A stretch of DNA of 64,000 bases from Candidatus Gastranaerophilales bacterium (GCA_900770525.1 CAAHDT010000005.1:34705-98704), one strand, 5' to 3'; shown: positions 42,880 through 50,852, numbered from the stretch's first letter. Made by a program: numbers and translations. The notes: a model not told the origin generated them from the letters alone.

Positions 42880-43272
42880 ATGCATTTAAAAATAATTACA
42901 CATGAAAAAGTTGTATTTGATGAAGATGTAGATGAAATTTATTCTCGTGGAGTTGATGGAGAATTTGGTATTTTGCCAAACCACATCCCTGTAATGAATG
43001 CTCTTGATATTGGGGTAACAAAAGTTGTTCAAAACGGAACTCCAAGATATTTTACGACAATGGGCGGTGTTTTCCAGTTTAAAGATAACGAGGCAATTCT
43101 TTTGACTCCAACTGCAGAAGATGGAGAACATATTGATGTTGCAAGAGCAAAAGAAGCTTTGGATAGAGCAAGAGCATTGTTAGCAGAACATGATGCTGAA
43201 ATTGATGCCAAACGCGCAGAAGCCGCTATTGCAAGAGCTATGGCTCGTCTAAAAGCTACATTAAACGAATAA
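42880..43272 (+). CDS. atpC: ATP synthase F1 subunit epsilon
   Basis: Central-stalk subunit that couples rotation and inhibits ATP hydrolysis. The 130 residues from the ATG at 42880 (GGAG nine bases upstream) have an N-terminal beta-sandwich (VDEIYSRGVDGEFGILPNHIPV) and a C-terminal helical hairpin (AKEALDRARALLAEHDAEI...). An in-frame ATG at 42865 lies within the ribosome-binding region and is less likely. A terminator follows at 43304. Confidence 0.95.
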   Translation: MHLKIITHEKVVFDEDVDEIYSRGVDGEFGILPNHIPVMNALDIGVTKVVQNGTPRYFTTMGGVFQFKDNEAILLTPTAEDGEHIDVARAKEALDRARALLAEHDAEIDAKRAEAAIARAMARLKATLNE

Positions 43273-43303
43273 ATAAAACTTGAAATTATAAGAACAAAAG
43301 AAG

Positions 43304-43343
43304 ATGTAAGTAATGCTAATCTATGTGTTACTTACATTTTTTT
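43304..43343 (+). terminator. Terminator of atpD-atpC
   Basis: ATGTAAGTAA / TTACTTACAT stem with a 14-base loop and a T run. The right arm overlaps the last codons of the convergent pilin gene. Confidence 0.8.
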
Positions 43344-44050
43344 GAGCCATTCCAACTTAATGTGTTGCAGTACAAATAGTCCATATTTTCATTGAATATT
43401 ACCCAGGCTGCGCAACCTCTGCCGTTTGCAGTGCTTTTTATACAACCATCTTCAAATGAGTAATTCCCAGTTGTAATGCTTGAAAGACCTGCTGGAATAA
43501 TTTTATCTTTTGTTACTATAAAATCGAACGTATCTTTTCCCATAACGTTAGGTTTCTTTTTGCCATTTATGTCTACTCTAATACTTCCGCAAACATTGTT
43601 GAGATTTTCTATAGTGTATGTGCATTCAGAAGATAAAACGTGGGATAAGATGGAACTTCCATTGCTAAGGACTCCTCCTGTATAATAAACATCGCTGGAA
43701 TGATGAAAGATTTGTTTGTCTAAGGTAGTTGTATCACTCCAGCATTGTGTGTTTTTTGAACCACAATAAGTTAAGAATTTTAGTTGAGGTTTAAGATAAT
43801 ATAAGATGTTTTTTGTATCATCGTCACTCCGTTCTTCGTAACTAACCAACCCCCAATTATCAGGTGTTCCGAAAGTTTGTTGTGCCATTATAAAAGCTTG
43901 AGAAATAATTGAATAATCTTGTTTTAGAGCAGAAACAGTGGCTTTTTCTTATCCCTTGTTTATAAGTGTTGGAAGTGTCATTGCTGCAACAATTCCAATT
44001 ATGCCAAGTGTAATTAAGACCTCTGCTAATGTAAAACCTTGTTTATTCAT
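43328..44050 (-). pseudogene. Prepilin-type gene with an in-frame TAA
   Basis: From the ATG at 44050 the frame reads leader MNKQG and FTLAEVLITLGIIG with a hydrophobic helix. It then meets TAA at codon 34 (43949-43951, in the context AAG GGA TAA GAA AAA GCC) and continues open for 206 more codons to 43328. The position corresponds to a Tyr or Arg codon in its relatives (K-Y-R-E-K), so a single base change explains it. The remainder has the shared DINGKKKPNVMGKDTF motif and the GCAAWVIFNENMDYLYC ending, closest to the pilin at 33.1 kb. An internal ATG at 43888 would make a protein without leader or helix. The reading frame is otherwise undamaged, suggesting a recent loss. It is divergent from an XRE gene at 44153. 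Confidence 0.8.
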
Positions 44051-44061
44051 TTCTTTCTCCT

Positions 44062-44107
44062 ATATCAATAAAGTGATATCAATAGCAATATATTGATATT
44101 AATATCA
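44062..44107. promoter_or_regulatory. Cluster of inverted repeats between pilin and XRE gene
   Basis: ATATCAATA-N6-TATTGATAT is a perfect 9-6-9 inverted repeat (44076-44099). A further half-site ATATCAATA lies at 44062-44070, and the 14-base palindrome TGATATTAATATCA at 44094-44107 overlaps the right arm. This is the clearest operator array among the pilin/regulator pairs. It starts 11 bases from the pilin ATG and ends about ten bases before the XRE -35. Confidence 0.65.
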
Positions 44108-44117
44108 TTATATTCAC

Positions 44118-44146
44118 TTACGATTGTTATGTCAAGATAATATAAT
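44118..44146 (+). promoter_or_regulatory. Promoter giving a leaderless XRE message
   Basis: TTACGA, 17-base spacer, TATAAT. The -10 ends six bases before the ATG at 44153, so transcription would begin at or next to the A of the start codon. No Shine-Dalgarno sequence is present. Confidence 0.6.
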
Positions 44147-44152
44147 TTTCGA

Positions 44153-44371
44153 ATGAAGAGTAATATTAAGAGAAAATTAGGGCAGAATATAAAGATTGAG
44201 CGAATTCGTAAGGAATTGACTCAAGAAGAATTAGCAGAAAAGATAGATATGAGTTTGAGCTATATCAGCAAGTTGGAGCAAGGTATTACATCCCCGACAG
44301 CGTTTGCTCTTTTTAAAATATCAAAAACATTGGAAATTCCGATGGAGCAATTCTTTGATGGGATTTATTAA
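44153..44371 (+). CDS. XRE-family helix-turn-helix regulator
   Basis: A 72-residue single-domain Cro/C1-type protein. IKIERIRKELTQEELAEKIDM, the recognition helix SLSYISKLEQG, and FKISKTLEIPMEQFF cover the whole five-helix fold. Probably translated from a leaderless message (promoter 44118-44146). It is divergent from the pilin gene carrying the nonsense codon. The regulator itself is intact, which suggests the pilin was lost recently. Confidence 0.88.
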   Translation: MKSNIKRKLGQNIKIERIRKELTQEELAEKIDMSLSYISKLEQGITSPTAFALFKISKTLEIPMEQFFDGIY

Positions 44372-44424
44372 TAAAAGTATGCCATCTCGTTGTACAATTT
44401 GTTTCAGCATGCAATAATTATGTT

Positions 44425-45444
44425 ATGGAAATTTTATCAGGTTTAACTCAAAAAGAAATAGAAGAAATTACAGACAGACTAAAAGTTTCAAAATTTAGAG
44501 CTCGTCAAATTCATAATTGGATTTATTTAAAATCGGTGTCCTCAATTGATGAAATGACTGATTTGTCAATAAAATTTCGCGAAGAATTGAAGGCTATTGC
44601 GAAGGTTTCTGATACCAAAATTAAAGTGAAACAAGAAAGTTCAGACGGAACTTTAAAATATTTATTGGAATACCCTGATGGCGAGTGCGTAGAAACAGTT
44701 TTAATGCGTTTTGATAATCGTGCTAATTTAACGGCTTGTGTTAGCTCGCAAGTAGGATGTGCTGTTAATTGCTCTTTTTGTGCAACCGGTAAACGTGGAT
44801 TTATAAGAAACCTTACCTATAAAGAAATTATTGAACAAGTTTTAACGATTCAACGAGATACTGGCTTGAAAGTTACGAATGTCGTATTTATGGGACAGGG
44901 GGAACCGCTCTTAAACTTAGACAATGTGCTCAAGGCAATGGAATTATTAAATGAAGATTTCCAAATTGGTGCAAGAAGATTGACTGTATCAACAAGTGGA
45001 ATTATTCCTCAAATAAATAAGCTTGCCGATTTGGATATGCAATCAACGCTTGCAATATCATTGCACGCGCCAAACCATGAAATTCGTAAAAAGTTAATGC
45101 AAATTGAAAATAAGTACAATATGGATGACTTGAAACGAGCATTGAAAAATTATGTAGATAAAACCGGCAGACGAATAACTATAGAATATTTGCTTATTAA
45201 GGATTTGAACGATACAGTAGAGGCTGCAAAAGAATTGGCATATTATTTGCACGATATTAAGTGTAATATCAACTTAATACCATACAATCCGACTGCAAAA
45301 AATGATTATCAGCGCCCAAGCAATAATTCTATTATGAAATTCAAGTATTTGTTGGAACATTCCGGGAAAAAGGTTACGGTACGTTTAGAGCGTGGTGCTG
45401 ATATTGATGCTGCTTGTGGGCAGTTAAGAGGAAAAGTAGACTAA
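44425..45444 (+). CDS. rlmN: RlmN, 23S rRNA/tRNA adenine-C2 methyltransferase
   Basis: Radical-SAM enzyme that methylates A2503 of 23S rRNA and A37 of some tRNAs. The 339 residues have the cluster motif C112-AVN-C116-SF-C119, the GEPLLN motif and the methyl-carrying cysteine region, with C331 in DAACGQL. SxxGxxPxI (STSGIIPQI) is also visible. The stop overlaps that of the convergent secreted protein by four bases. Confidence 0.96.
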   Translation: MEILSGLTQKEIEEITDRLKVSKFRARQIHNWIYLKSVSSIDEMTDLSIKFREELKAIAKVSDTKIKVKQESSDGTLKYLLEYPDGECVETVLMRFDNRANLTACVSSQVGCAVNCSFCATGKRGFIRNLTYKEIIEQVLTIQRDTGLKVTNVVFMGQGEPLLNLDNVLKAMELLNEDFQIGARRLTVSTSGIIPQINKLADLDMQSTLAISLHAPNHEIRKKLMQIENKYNMDDLKRALKNYVDKTGRRITIEYLLIKDLNDTVEAAKELAYYLHDIKCNINLIPYNPTAKNDYQRPSNNSIMKFKYLLEHSGKKVTVRLERGADIDAACGQLRGKVD

Positions 45445-45995
45445 TATATTCTGTTTGTGTGTATTATTGGTTGCATTTGAACTTTACCTATAATCTTTTT
45501 TGTTCCTCCACCATCTTTTTTTATGTAAACATCAAAGTTTCCATATGCAATTACTGCAGGGGTGAACCTTAGTCTTGTCATATCAATATAGTTGAGTTTT
45601 TCAAGTGGAAAATCTTTACTCTTGTTATTGTAAGCAATTGAGCCATCAAAATTTTGTGCAACAAGACGAATTCCGGCACTTTTCAATTCAGCAGAAGTAA
45701 GTTTTGTATAGTCTCCATCTTTTTCAAGGTTTCTCAAAGGGGTGAACATGTCAAACTTGCTCTGTCCAGAGCAACCTAAAAAATTTTGTCGACTATATGT
45801 TCCATTCCCATCCATTAGAAAGTATTTAGTTCCGTCTATTTTTAACTCATACGTGTCACAGCTTTTGTAGTTTTGTGCAAAATATCCAAGTTCATTAGGG
45901 TATCCGCCTTGAATGATTGTTACATACTTTGTTTCCGCATTGGCTGAAACGAAACACGCATAAATAAAAACTAATAATAAAAATATCTTTTTCAT
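45441..45995 (-). CDS. Secreted protein of unknown function
   Basis: The 184 residues have a clear signal peptide (1-20, ending ANA). The mature part is beta-rich with two cysteines (near 46 and 75, likely a disulfide) and a tail VQMQPIIHTNRIY. There is no recognised domain. It is probably periplasmic. The gene stands alone between convergent rlmN and the 714-residue membrane-protein gene. Confidence 0.65.
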   Translation of the reverse strand: MKKIFLLLVFIYACFVSANAETKYVTIIQGGYPNELGYFAQNYKSCDTYELKIDGTKYFLMDGNGTYSRQNFLGCSGQSKFDMFTPLRNLEKDGDYTKLTSAELKSAGIRLVAQNFDGSIAYNNKSKDFPLEKLNYIDMTRLRFTPAVIAYGNFDVYIKKDGGGTKKIIGKVQMQPIIHTNRIY

Positions 45996-46047
45996 AATAA
46001 ACTAACGATATTAATTCTATTAATGTTCAAAATTTTCTGATGTAAAA

Positions 46048-48192
46048 TTAAGCTTCGCTACTTGATTGGAATTCGGCAGTTGGGGCAAAAACTCTTGCAT
46101 CGTCAATTTTGTCCATAGCCTTCATAATACCGATTTTGCCTGCTTTCTTCTGGATGTTGGTTAACCAAGCATTGAATGCATAAGGGATACCAAGGATTAG
46201 CCCTAAGACTGGAGCGCCCGCTACGGCTCCTGTTCCAATCAATGTTTTATAGTTTTTCCAGTTATTTAAGCCTTCTTTTTCCATAATTTCTTTAGGAATT
46301 TTATCGCCAAATTTAATTTTTGCATATAAATTCGAACTTTGAACAATCATGTTTCTTGTCCATTTAGCGATTACACCGTCTTTTAATTCAGCGTTCAACA
46401 ATTTTGTTAATGCGGCTTTGTCAGACATAACCGGAGCAAACGAGCTAATTAGTTTTACGATTTCGCCTGCAACCTCTTTAGATGTAGGTTTGCTCAAGAA
46501 ATATGACATATTACCGGTAACTAAAGATTTTTGGAAATCTTGCATTACTTTTTTATCTTTTTTCAATATTGTGTAAATTCCGTTTATACTTTTTCTTATT
46601 GTGGAATCTTTTTTGAAACTGATATTTGCAATAGAGTTAGCAATTTTTGATATAGGGAATTTGCCTTTATATATTGCAATTCCTGCGCCGAGCATTGTAC
46701 CGGTTGATAATAAACTCCAAACGTTACTCATTACTTGTTTTGCAATATCAGAACCGGCTTCAATGTCTTCAGAATAACGTTGTGACATTTCATCTACTTC
46801 GTCAAATGCTCTAAATACATTTTTCTGAAGTTTGGTAGCATCTTTTCTTTGCGCATCCGTTACTTCAATTTGATTTAATGCTTTTTGCATTTTTTCCATT
46901 TGAGAATGTTCTTTTTTACGATATTTTTCGTATGCTTTGTTGTCTTTTCTATACTTAGCCAAGAATGAGAAGCTATCGGTTAATTTTGCAAAGAAACTTT
47001 GTTTTTTATCTTCGGCTTTGATATTTTTAGCTTTTTCCATGTCTTCGTTTGAATATGCCATCAAGCGAGAAGGATTTTCCATCAAATCTTTTCTTGCCAA
47101 ATAACGTCCGACACGAGAAGCTTTTTTCTGTTGTACGGTTCCCGCAACACTAATTCCTAAACTTGTAATAATCGGAACTGCAAAAGATGCAATTTTGTTT
47201 GCTCCGGATGGCGCTTTGAGAGCTTTCAATAACTTGTTGATTGCAAAACCCGCTGGGGCTGCGAGTAACCAAGAAACTGTTCCGAGAGTATCGTATGCAT
47301 TTTCAACGTTTTCTGAATATTCTTCGGCTTTTATGTTGATTTCTTTAACAATATCAACTATTAATTCTTTGTCTTCTTCTCCGATTTTTAGTTGCTCTGC
47401 GGTATATTGCATTGACTTAAGTTTTTCAATTTCTTTCGGATCTTTTTGAGCCAACCATTGTTTGTAAGCTTTTTTATCTTTGCTTATCGCTTTAAGTTCA
47501 GATAGCATTTTTACAAAGCTGTTTCTATCTTTTTCGTCAGGGATTCCTTCTGCAATTTTTTTCGCACGTTCAATTTGTTCTGGTGTATAAATAACAAAGT
47601 TTCGAACATCTTTAAGTTCGTTTTGTTTCGCTTGATATCTTCCTATTCTGGAGGCATCTTTTTGTTTTGCAGTACCCCAGAGAGTAAGTCCTGCCCCTAA
47701 CATCAAAATTGCAGGAATAGACAACAATTGTCCGATTGCGCCGGCACGAGAGTTGATTTTCGTAACTTTGCTTTGTAAAAATTTGAGTTTGCTTGTCGCC
47801 TCTGCAATTACTTCTTTTGTAGATTGTGGGTTGTTTATTGTTGTCTTTAAAGTACTTATTTCCTTATTAATTTTGTTGACAACGCCTTCATAATATGCTT
47901 GAGTTCCAAATGGTATAGCTAAAGTTGGAACAACAAGAACCGGAACACTCAAAGTTTGTGTAAGTTGTTCCATATCTTCACAGTTATCTTCTGAATGCTT
48001 ATCCATGATTTCTGTAGCTCGGATAACTGCTTTTGCTTTATTTGTTGTGAGTTCAACTTTATCCTTGGGTAATTCTAGAGTTTTAGACAAATATTCTTTG
48101 CGGGCGCGTTCATCTGCTTGCGCCTGTTCCCACGCATCATATTTGTTGTAATTTTTCCTTACTTCGTTGATAGAATTTAAAAATTGTCCCAT
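46048..48192 (-). CDS. 714-residue membrane protein with internal duplication
   Basis: Not a family I recognise. Two copies of a block about 130 residues long, offset by 178, can be seen. The first begins GTAKQKDASRIGRYQAK (173-189) and the second GTVQQKKASRVGRYLAR (351-367). Each is followed by a Y[ST]xE...AKxI helix, a DxKAY stretch and an EYSE(N)VE or RYSEDIE end. A hydrophobic segment precedes each block (about 155-172 and 335-350). A shorter third echo, NIQKKAGKIGIMKAM, follows hydrophobic 660-680 near the C-terminus. Most other parts are Lys/Glu-rich helix. There is no signal peptide. It is probably an inner-membrane protein with large cytoplasmic repeats; function unknown. Confidence 0.65.
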   Translation of the reverse strand: MGQFLNSINEVRKNYNKYDAWEQAQADERARKEYLSKTLELPKDKVELTTNKAKAVIRATEIMDKHSEDNCEDMEQLTQTLSVPVLVVPTLAIPFGTQAYYEGVVNKINKEISTLKTTINNPQSTKEVIAEATSKLKFLQSKVTKINSRAGAIGQLLSIPAILMLGAGLTLWGTAKQKDASRIGRYQAKQNELKDVRNFVIYTPEQIERAKKIAEGIPDEKDRNSFVKMLSELKAISKDKKAYKQWLAQKDPKEIEKLKSMQYTAEQLKIGEEDKELIVDIVKEINIKAEEYSENVENAYDTLGTVSWLLAAPAGFAINKLLKALKAPSGANKIASFAVPIITSLGISVAGTVQQKKASRVGRYLARKDLMENPSRLMAYSNEDMEKAKNIKAEDKKQSFFAKLTDSFSFLAKYRKDNKAYEKYRKKEHSQMEKMQKALNQIEVTDAQRKDATKLQKNVFRAFDEVDEMSQRYSEDIEAGSDIAKQVMSNVWSLLSTGTMLGAGIAIYKGKFPISKIANSIANISFKKDSTIRKSINGIYTILKKDKKVMQDFQKSLVTGNMSYFLSKPTSKEVAGEIVKLISSFAPVMSDKAALTKLLNAELKDGVIAKWTRNMIVQSSNLYAKIKFGDKIPKEIMEKEGLNNWKNYKTLIGTGAVAGAPVLGLILGIPYAFNAWLTNIQKKAGKIGIMKAMDKIDDARVFAPTAEFQSSSEA

Positions 48193-48350
48193 AATTTTTC
48201 CCTTGTTTATATAAAGTATATAAAATAAATATTTTTGCTTTATTGCTAAGAAAATGTAACATTAACGCAGTTCTCAAGTTCTACACATTTATTAACAATG
48301 ATGGAAAATTTGCTATATTTTATCTAGAATGTAGGCATAGGAGAATAGTT

Positions 48351-49928
48351 ATGGAATTTTTATTAAATGTGTTATACATATTTGTAGCGTTATATACACT
48401 GTACTTTTTGGCGTTAGCGCTCAGAAATCTTAATGATACGCCTTTTAGAAATGAGCTTCGCTATTCTTCTTATGAAGATAAAGAGAATATTGCTGTTGTT
48501 GTTTATGCGCATAACAACAAAAAAACTCTTGCCAATTTAGTTCACGAACTGAAATCTCAAGATTATCCGATTAATAAATTTAGAGTTTTTGTTTTGTTGG
48601 ATAATTGTACGGATGGTTCTCAAGATTTGTTTGTTGAAGAAAACTTTGTTCACGTTGTTGATATAAAAGATGTTGGAACAATCGGAAAAGATCAAGCGAT
48701 TGCGACTTTGCTTGAAAAATTGTCTGATAATGATTACATTGGCTCTTATGTTTTTCTCGATGCGGACAGAAGTATTGCAAATAACTTTTTATCAGTTGTA
48801 AATACCGCATTGAAAAAAGAGAATGTTATTAGTGGTGAAACGGTTATCGAAATTGATTGTTTGGGAATTGTTGATAGAATCAAGGCGGCTTACCAAAAAT
48901 ATCATATGAATTTCTTAAGAAGGGCTCGTTCACTATTTGGATTGGCAGCACAAGCTGATTCCGGTGTTTTTGCAATTAAGAGTCATATTGTTAAAGAAAT
49001 TGGGGATGTTGATTTCAAAGATATAAATTCTGAGCTTAAATACAGTTTGTTGTTATCTAAAATAAAATGCAGATGCACTTATAATCCGAATGTTCAAACA
49101 ATTGTTCATCCGGCAAATTATGTTTTTAGAAAGCCTCGTCTGTCTTACAGACTTGATTTGTTTAAAAATTGTATTCCTCAATTGTTTTCAACAAATTTTG
49201 TATTTTCTGAACATGTATTATCTTTGTTGTATCCGAATATTTGGCTATTAGTTTTGATATATGTAGGATTGATGAAGCATTCTTTGACATATCATTTTAT
49301 GGTTGATTTTAAGATTGTAACTTTGAGCTTTATTGCATTGTTAGTTGCATTTGGTTTGAGTTTAATCAATGCAAAAATGACGATAAAAGAAATCGGGTAT
49401 TTGTGCTTATATCCGATGTATTCGATTTGCCATATTATAACTAATTTTCCACCGATAAGGTTTGTTATAAATAAAATTACAAATAGAAAAAATGATGACA
49501 AAAATAGTGAAAAGTTTGTAGTTGACGTGCTTGTTACTGTTGGAAGAAACAACTTAAATTGCAAACTTGAGTTAATTGGACAAGATGGTTTGTCTAAAAT
49601 AAGATTTATTTATAAAAACAAATCTTATACAACATCAGCACATTTAAGAATGATTGATGCATTACAAGAATTAAAATTAAAACTTGATGATTACGGATTT
49701 ATTTTGAGAATATGTAATTGTTGTTCACACTTTAAACCTTGTGTTGATGGAACAACAAATATGTTGAGAGGTTTTTGTGATAGTGAGTATCCTAGCCCGA
49801 CATTAAGTGAACAACCTCGCCAAACTCTTGTTTGGAATACGTGTTCAGCGTTTACGCCGGCAAAATTAAATAATATAATTTCAGAAATGATAAACGAAAG
49901 TAAGCAAAAAGAAGGCAAAAATAAATAA
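48351..49928 (+). CDS. Membrane glycosyltransferase family 2 with Cys-rich C-terminal domain
   Basis: The ATG at 48351 (AGGAG eight bases upstream) gives 525 residues; the frame is open to 48243. Residues 1-25 form a membrane helix. A GT-A domain follows (NIAVVVYAHNNKKTL, LLDNCTDGS, then VFLDADRSI with the DxD-like nucleotide-sugar site). C-terminal membrane helices occur around 300-380. After these comes an added domain (about 400-525) with C455/C457/C458, then C464, GFC and WNTC, a spacing that suggests a metal or iron-sulfur site. GT2 membrane enzymes usually build polysaccharide or glycolipid; the Cys-rich tail is not a part I know from them. Confidence 0.75.
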   Translation: MEFLLNVLYIFVALYTLYFLALALRNLNDTPFRNELRYSSYEDKENIAVVVYAHNNKKTLANLVHELKSQDYPINKFRVFVLLDNCTDGSQDLFVEENFVHVVDIKDVGTIGKDQAIATLLEKLSDNDYIGSYVFLDADRSIANNFLSVVNTALKKENVISGETVIEIDCLGIVDRIKAAYQKYHMNFLRRARSLFGLAAQADSGVFAIKSHIVKEIGDVDFKDINSELKYSLLLSKIKCRCTYNPNVQTIVHPANYVFRKPRLSYRLDLFKNCIPQLFSTNFVFSEHVLSLLYPNIWLLVLIYVGLMKHSLTYHFMVDFKIVTLSFIALLVAFGLSLINAKMTIKEIGYLCLYPMYSICHIITNFPPIRFVINKITNRKNDDKNSEKFVVDVLVTVGRNNLNCKLELIGQDGLSKIRFIYKNKSYTTSAHLRMIDALQELKLKLDDYGFILRICNCCSHFKPCVDGTTNMLRGFCDSEYPSPTLSEQPRQTLVWNTCSAFTPAKLNNIISEMINESKQKEGKNK

Positions 49929-49944
49929 TTTTCAGGAGAAGAAC

Positions 49945-50289
49945 ATGAAAATTACAGTTCACACAGTCAATTTTGGAAGTGCAGTTCCAAAAATACAGCA
50001 AAGTAAAAATAAAAAAGAGTCATTTTTAGACAAGATTCATGAAAACACCAAAAATCATGCGGATATGACCGATACAATCGTTGTTCCGAGAACTATTTTT
50101 AAGGGGTATCTTGGGATTATGGTTGGAACAACTTTGGTAACGCTTGGTGGTATGTTTAAGAATTCTAAGATAAAAGCAGGTACAGTGGGGGCTGGATTGC
50201 TCGCATCTTTGTATGGAACTTGGGCATTTGTACGTCCGTTTATCGTAAAAGATGCAGGTGGTGTTGAAACTCAGAAACGAGAGGCTTAG
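49945..50289 (+). CDS. Small lineage-specific membrane protein
   Basis: An unrecognised 114-residue protein 16 bases downstream of the glycosyltransferase, with CAGGAG before its ATG. The N-terminus is polar with VNFGSAVPKIQQ, followed by two hydrophobic segments (about 52-70 and 78-98, with glycines) and a short polar tail. It probably sits in the inner membrane and may work with the preceding glycosyltransferase, since the two appear to share a transcript. The stop overlaps the convergent secreted-protein stop by four bases. Confidence 0.65.
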   Translation: MKITVHTVNFGSAVPKIQQSKNKKESFLDKIHENTKNHADMTDTIVVPRTIFKGYLGIMVGTTLVTLGGMFKNSKIKAGTVGAGLLASLYGTWAFVRPFIVKDAGGVETQKREA

Positions 50290-50852
50290 CCATCAATATC
50301 TTTTTCTACAATTGGTGGAATTGGAGTTATGATGAGTTGCTCAAGCAAATCGTCATTGATTTTCTTTACATCGTGACCAATGTTGGTGATTTCGTCATTT
50401 GTTTTGAAAAAATATCTTTTGGCATAACGTAAAACCATCATTCCTTTGTGTGGATGGTCTTCATATTTGTAGATATTATATTCAAAATATTTATTTCCGT
50501 TAGTTTCTCCGTTTTCAAGAAAGCTAAAAAGTGCTTTATCTTGTTTTTTGTTTTCTATGAATTTCAGAATTGCGACATTTTCTTTCTGTTCGACTTCTTT
50601 TTCGGTTTTGTCGGCAAATTTTCTTGGAGTTGAAATTTGCGGATAATAATATATTCCAATCATTTTTGACCAATTGGATTTATTTTCACCATTTAAGTAG
50701 TATTCGTTCACATATCTGCCTGTTTCGGAGGAAAGTTGGCTGAATTGCAGCTTATAAATATCATTGTTAAAGTGAATATCTTCTGCTTTTGCAGCCTGAA
50801 CAAAAAATAAATAACCGACCAGTAGTAGTATATATACCCAAATTTTCATCAA
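50286..50852 (-). CDS. Secreted protein of unknown function
   Basis: The 188 residues have a signal peptide (about 1-23, ending AKA). The mature part is rich in Tyr, Asn, Lys and aromatic residues, with a predicted mixed alpha/beta pattern and a Pro/Ile-rich end (ITPIPPIVEKDIDG). It contains no cysteine and no domain I recognise. Probably periplasmic. Confidence 0.62.
   Translation of the reverse strand: MMKIWVYILLLVGYLFFVQAAKAEDIHFNNDIYKLQFSQLSSETGRYVNEYYLNGENKSNWSKMIGIYYYPQISTPRKFADKTEKEVEQKENVAILKFIENKKQDKALFSFLENGETNGNKYFEYNIYKYEDHPHKGMMVLRYAKRYFFKTNDEITNIGHDVKKINDDLLEQLIITPIPPIVEKDIDG

Noticed and set aside
42380..42889. A 169-codon open frame inside atpD
   Set aside because: Out-of-frame shadow of a highly conserved gene.
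43949..43951. Recoded stop codon
   Set aside because: TAA ends many genes in the window normally, so read-through by a changed genetic code is not plausible; a point mutation is simpler.
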